Assembly: GCA_011051815.1 (NCBI GenBank)
Contig: DRKK01000216.1
Coordinates: forward strand, 1-6,342
Direction: 5' to 3'
DNA from: Sphingomonadales bacterium
GTDB taxonomy: Bacteria > Pseudomonadota > Alphaproteobacteria > Sphingomonadales > Emcibacteraceae
Length of the DNA: 6,342 bases
Shown: positions 5,480 to 6,342 of the stretch, piece after piece
Layout of the letters: every line of letters starts with the position of its first letter
Numbering within the stretch: position 1 is the first letter of the stretch
Made by a program: the position numbers and the translations under genes
The notes under the pieces: model-generated
Database searches by the model: none
The model's input: the letters and a program-made list of their open reading frames with translations, nothing else
Told to the model about the DNA's origin: nothing

Positions 5480-6342
5480 ATGACAAAAAATTTAAATATG
5501 GACAAAATTATACCGCCTCTTAAAGCTCTGCTTGGGGATCGTTTCAGCCTGTCAAATGCGGTGCGGCAACATCATGGTGAGGAATTGACCCATTTTGATA
5601 TATGCCCACCCGATGCGGTGGCCTTTCCCATCAGTACAGATGAAGTGAGCCAGATCGTCAAGCTGTGCCATACCCATGACATTCCGGTCATTCCCTATGG
5701 CGCCGGGACTGCGCTTGAAGGGCATTTTCTGGCAGTGCGCGGCGGCATCACGCTGGACTTCAGCCGCATGAACCAGATTATCACCCTGCATCAACAGGAT
5801 ATGGATTGTGTGGTAGAGGCCGGGGTCACCCGGGAACAGCTGAATCAGGACCTGCGTGATACGGGCCTGTTTTTTCCCATAGACCCCGGAGCCAATGCCA
5901 CCCTTGGCGGCATGGCGGCAACCCGCGCATCGGGCACTAATGCGGTTCGTTACGGCACCATGCGGGAGAATGTCATTGCCCTGAAAGCGGTCATGGCTGA
6001 CGGCACCATTATCACCACCTCAAGCCGGGCGCGGAAATCCGCCGCCGGATATGATCTGACCCGTCTGTTGATTGGGTCTGAGGGGACGCTGGGCATCATC
6101 ACGGAAATCACCGTCCGGCTATACGGCGTACCGGAAGCCATATCCGCCGCCGTCTGCCCGTTCAACAGCCTTGACGGGGCGGTGGATACGGTGGTCGATG
6201 TGATACAGATGGGTCTGCCCATCGCCCGTATAGAGCTGATTGATGACCTGTTGGTGGATATTATCAACCGCTTTTCCGACCTTGATTATCCTTGTGAACC
6301 GACCCTGTTCATGGAATTTCATGGCAGTGAAACGGCGGTTAA
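5480..6342 (+). CDS. D-lactate dehydrogenase (cytochrome)-like FAD oxidase, N-terminal part
   Basis: 287 codons plus two bases run off the right edge; complete relatives have about 460-480 residues. It belongs to the FAD-binding PCMH (vanillyl-alcohol oxidase) superfamily and most resembles LDHD/GlcD-type enzymes that oxidise D-lactate or other D-2-hydroxyacids and pass electrons to the respiratory chain. FAD-domain motifs are in order: PYGAGTALEGH (72-82), a GGITLDFSRMN stretch (88-98), FFPIDPGANATLGGMAATRASGTNAVRYG (about 131-159), RKSAAGYDLTRLLIGSEGTLGIITEI (about 185-210). The C-terminal FAD-linked oxidase domain begins around 220 and is cut off. No signal peptide is visible. The ATG at 5480 has only a weak Shine-Dalgarno (GGGA, 5464-5467); M7 (5498) is an alternative. 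The exact substrate among D-lactate, glycolate and related acids cannot be decided from this part. Confidence 0.9.
   Translation, partial: MTKNLNMDKIIPPLKALLGDRFSLSNAVRQHHGEELTHFDICPPDAVAFPISTDEVSQIVKLCHTHDIPVIPYGAGTALEGHFLAVRGGITLDFSRMNQIITLHQQDMDCVVEAGVTREQLNQDLRDTGLFFPIDPGANATLGGMAATRASGTNAVRYGTMRENVIALKAVMADGTIITTSSRARKSAAGYDLTRLLIGSEGTLGIITEITVRLYGVPEAISAAVCPFNSLDGAVDTVVDVIQMGLPIARIELIDDLLVDIINRFSDLDYPCEPTLFMEFHGSETAV

Noticed and set aside
5950..6322. Minus-strand frames of 105 and 67 residues at the right end
   Set aside because: Antisense to the FAD dehydrogenase coding region, which has intact motifs there.

Overview
The window looks like a piece of a proteobacterial chromosome, most likely an alphaproteobacterium capable of nitrate respiration or denitrification. 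This rests on the gene types (NarK1-type nitrate transporter, CRP/FNR regulator, MoaA with a Moco riboswitch, LDHD-type FAD dehydrogenase), the FNR-type boxes and the moderate GC content. The taxonomic guess is inference; no rRNA or other marker gene is present. I see no mobile element, CRISPR array, tRNA or rRNA.

Left part (1-3049): a compact nitrate-response cluster. A narK-type nitrate/nitrite transporter gene runs leftward and is cut by the window edge. Divergent from it is the most interesting gene, a 527-residue one-component regulator. It joins an N-terminal NIT (nitrate/nitrite-sensing) domain to a CRP/FNR cyclic-nucleotide-type domain, an FNR-like helix-turn-helix with the E-x-x-S-R recognition motif, and a C-terminal cysteine cluster (CX2CX7CX7CX4C). 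FNR-type palindromes flank this gene on both sides. TTGAC-N4-GTCAA sits exactly 41.5 bp upstream of the inferred narK transcription start. A perfect TTGAT-N4-ATCAA overlaps the regulator's own stop codon and sits about 41-45 bp upstream of the inferred moaA transcription start.

Middle (2900-4386): moaA, the first enzyme of molybdenum-cofactor synthesis, follows a long structured leader that I read as a Moco riboswitch ending in the moaA Shine-Dalgarno. A 112-residue protein of unknown function is closely coupled downstream. Moco is the cofactor of nitrate reductases, so the left cluster combines nitrate sensing, nitrate uptake and cofactor supply. moaA appears controlled twice: by an FNR-family activator and by Moco feedback.

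Right part (4367-6342): a convergent gene for a DUF389 (TIGR00341-like) membrane protein overlaps the end of the 112-residue gene by 20 bp. Divergent from it is the 5' part of a D-lactate dehydrogenase (cytochrome)-like FAD enzyme, cut by the right edge. No link from these two genes to nitrate metabolism is visible in the sequence.
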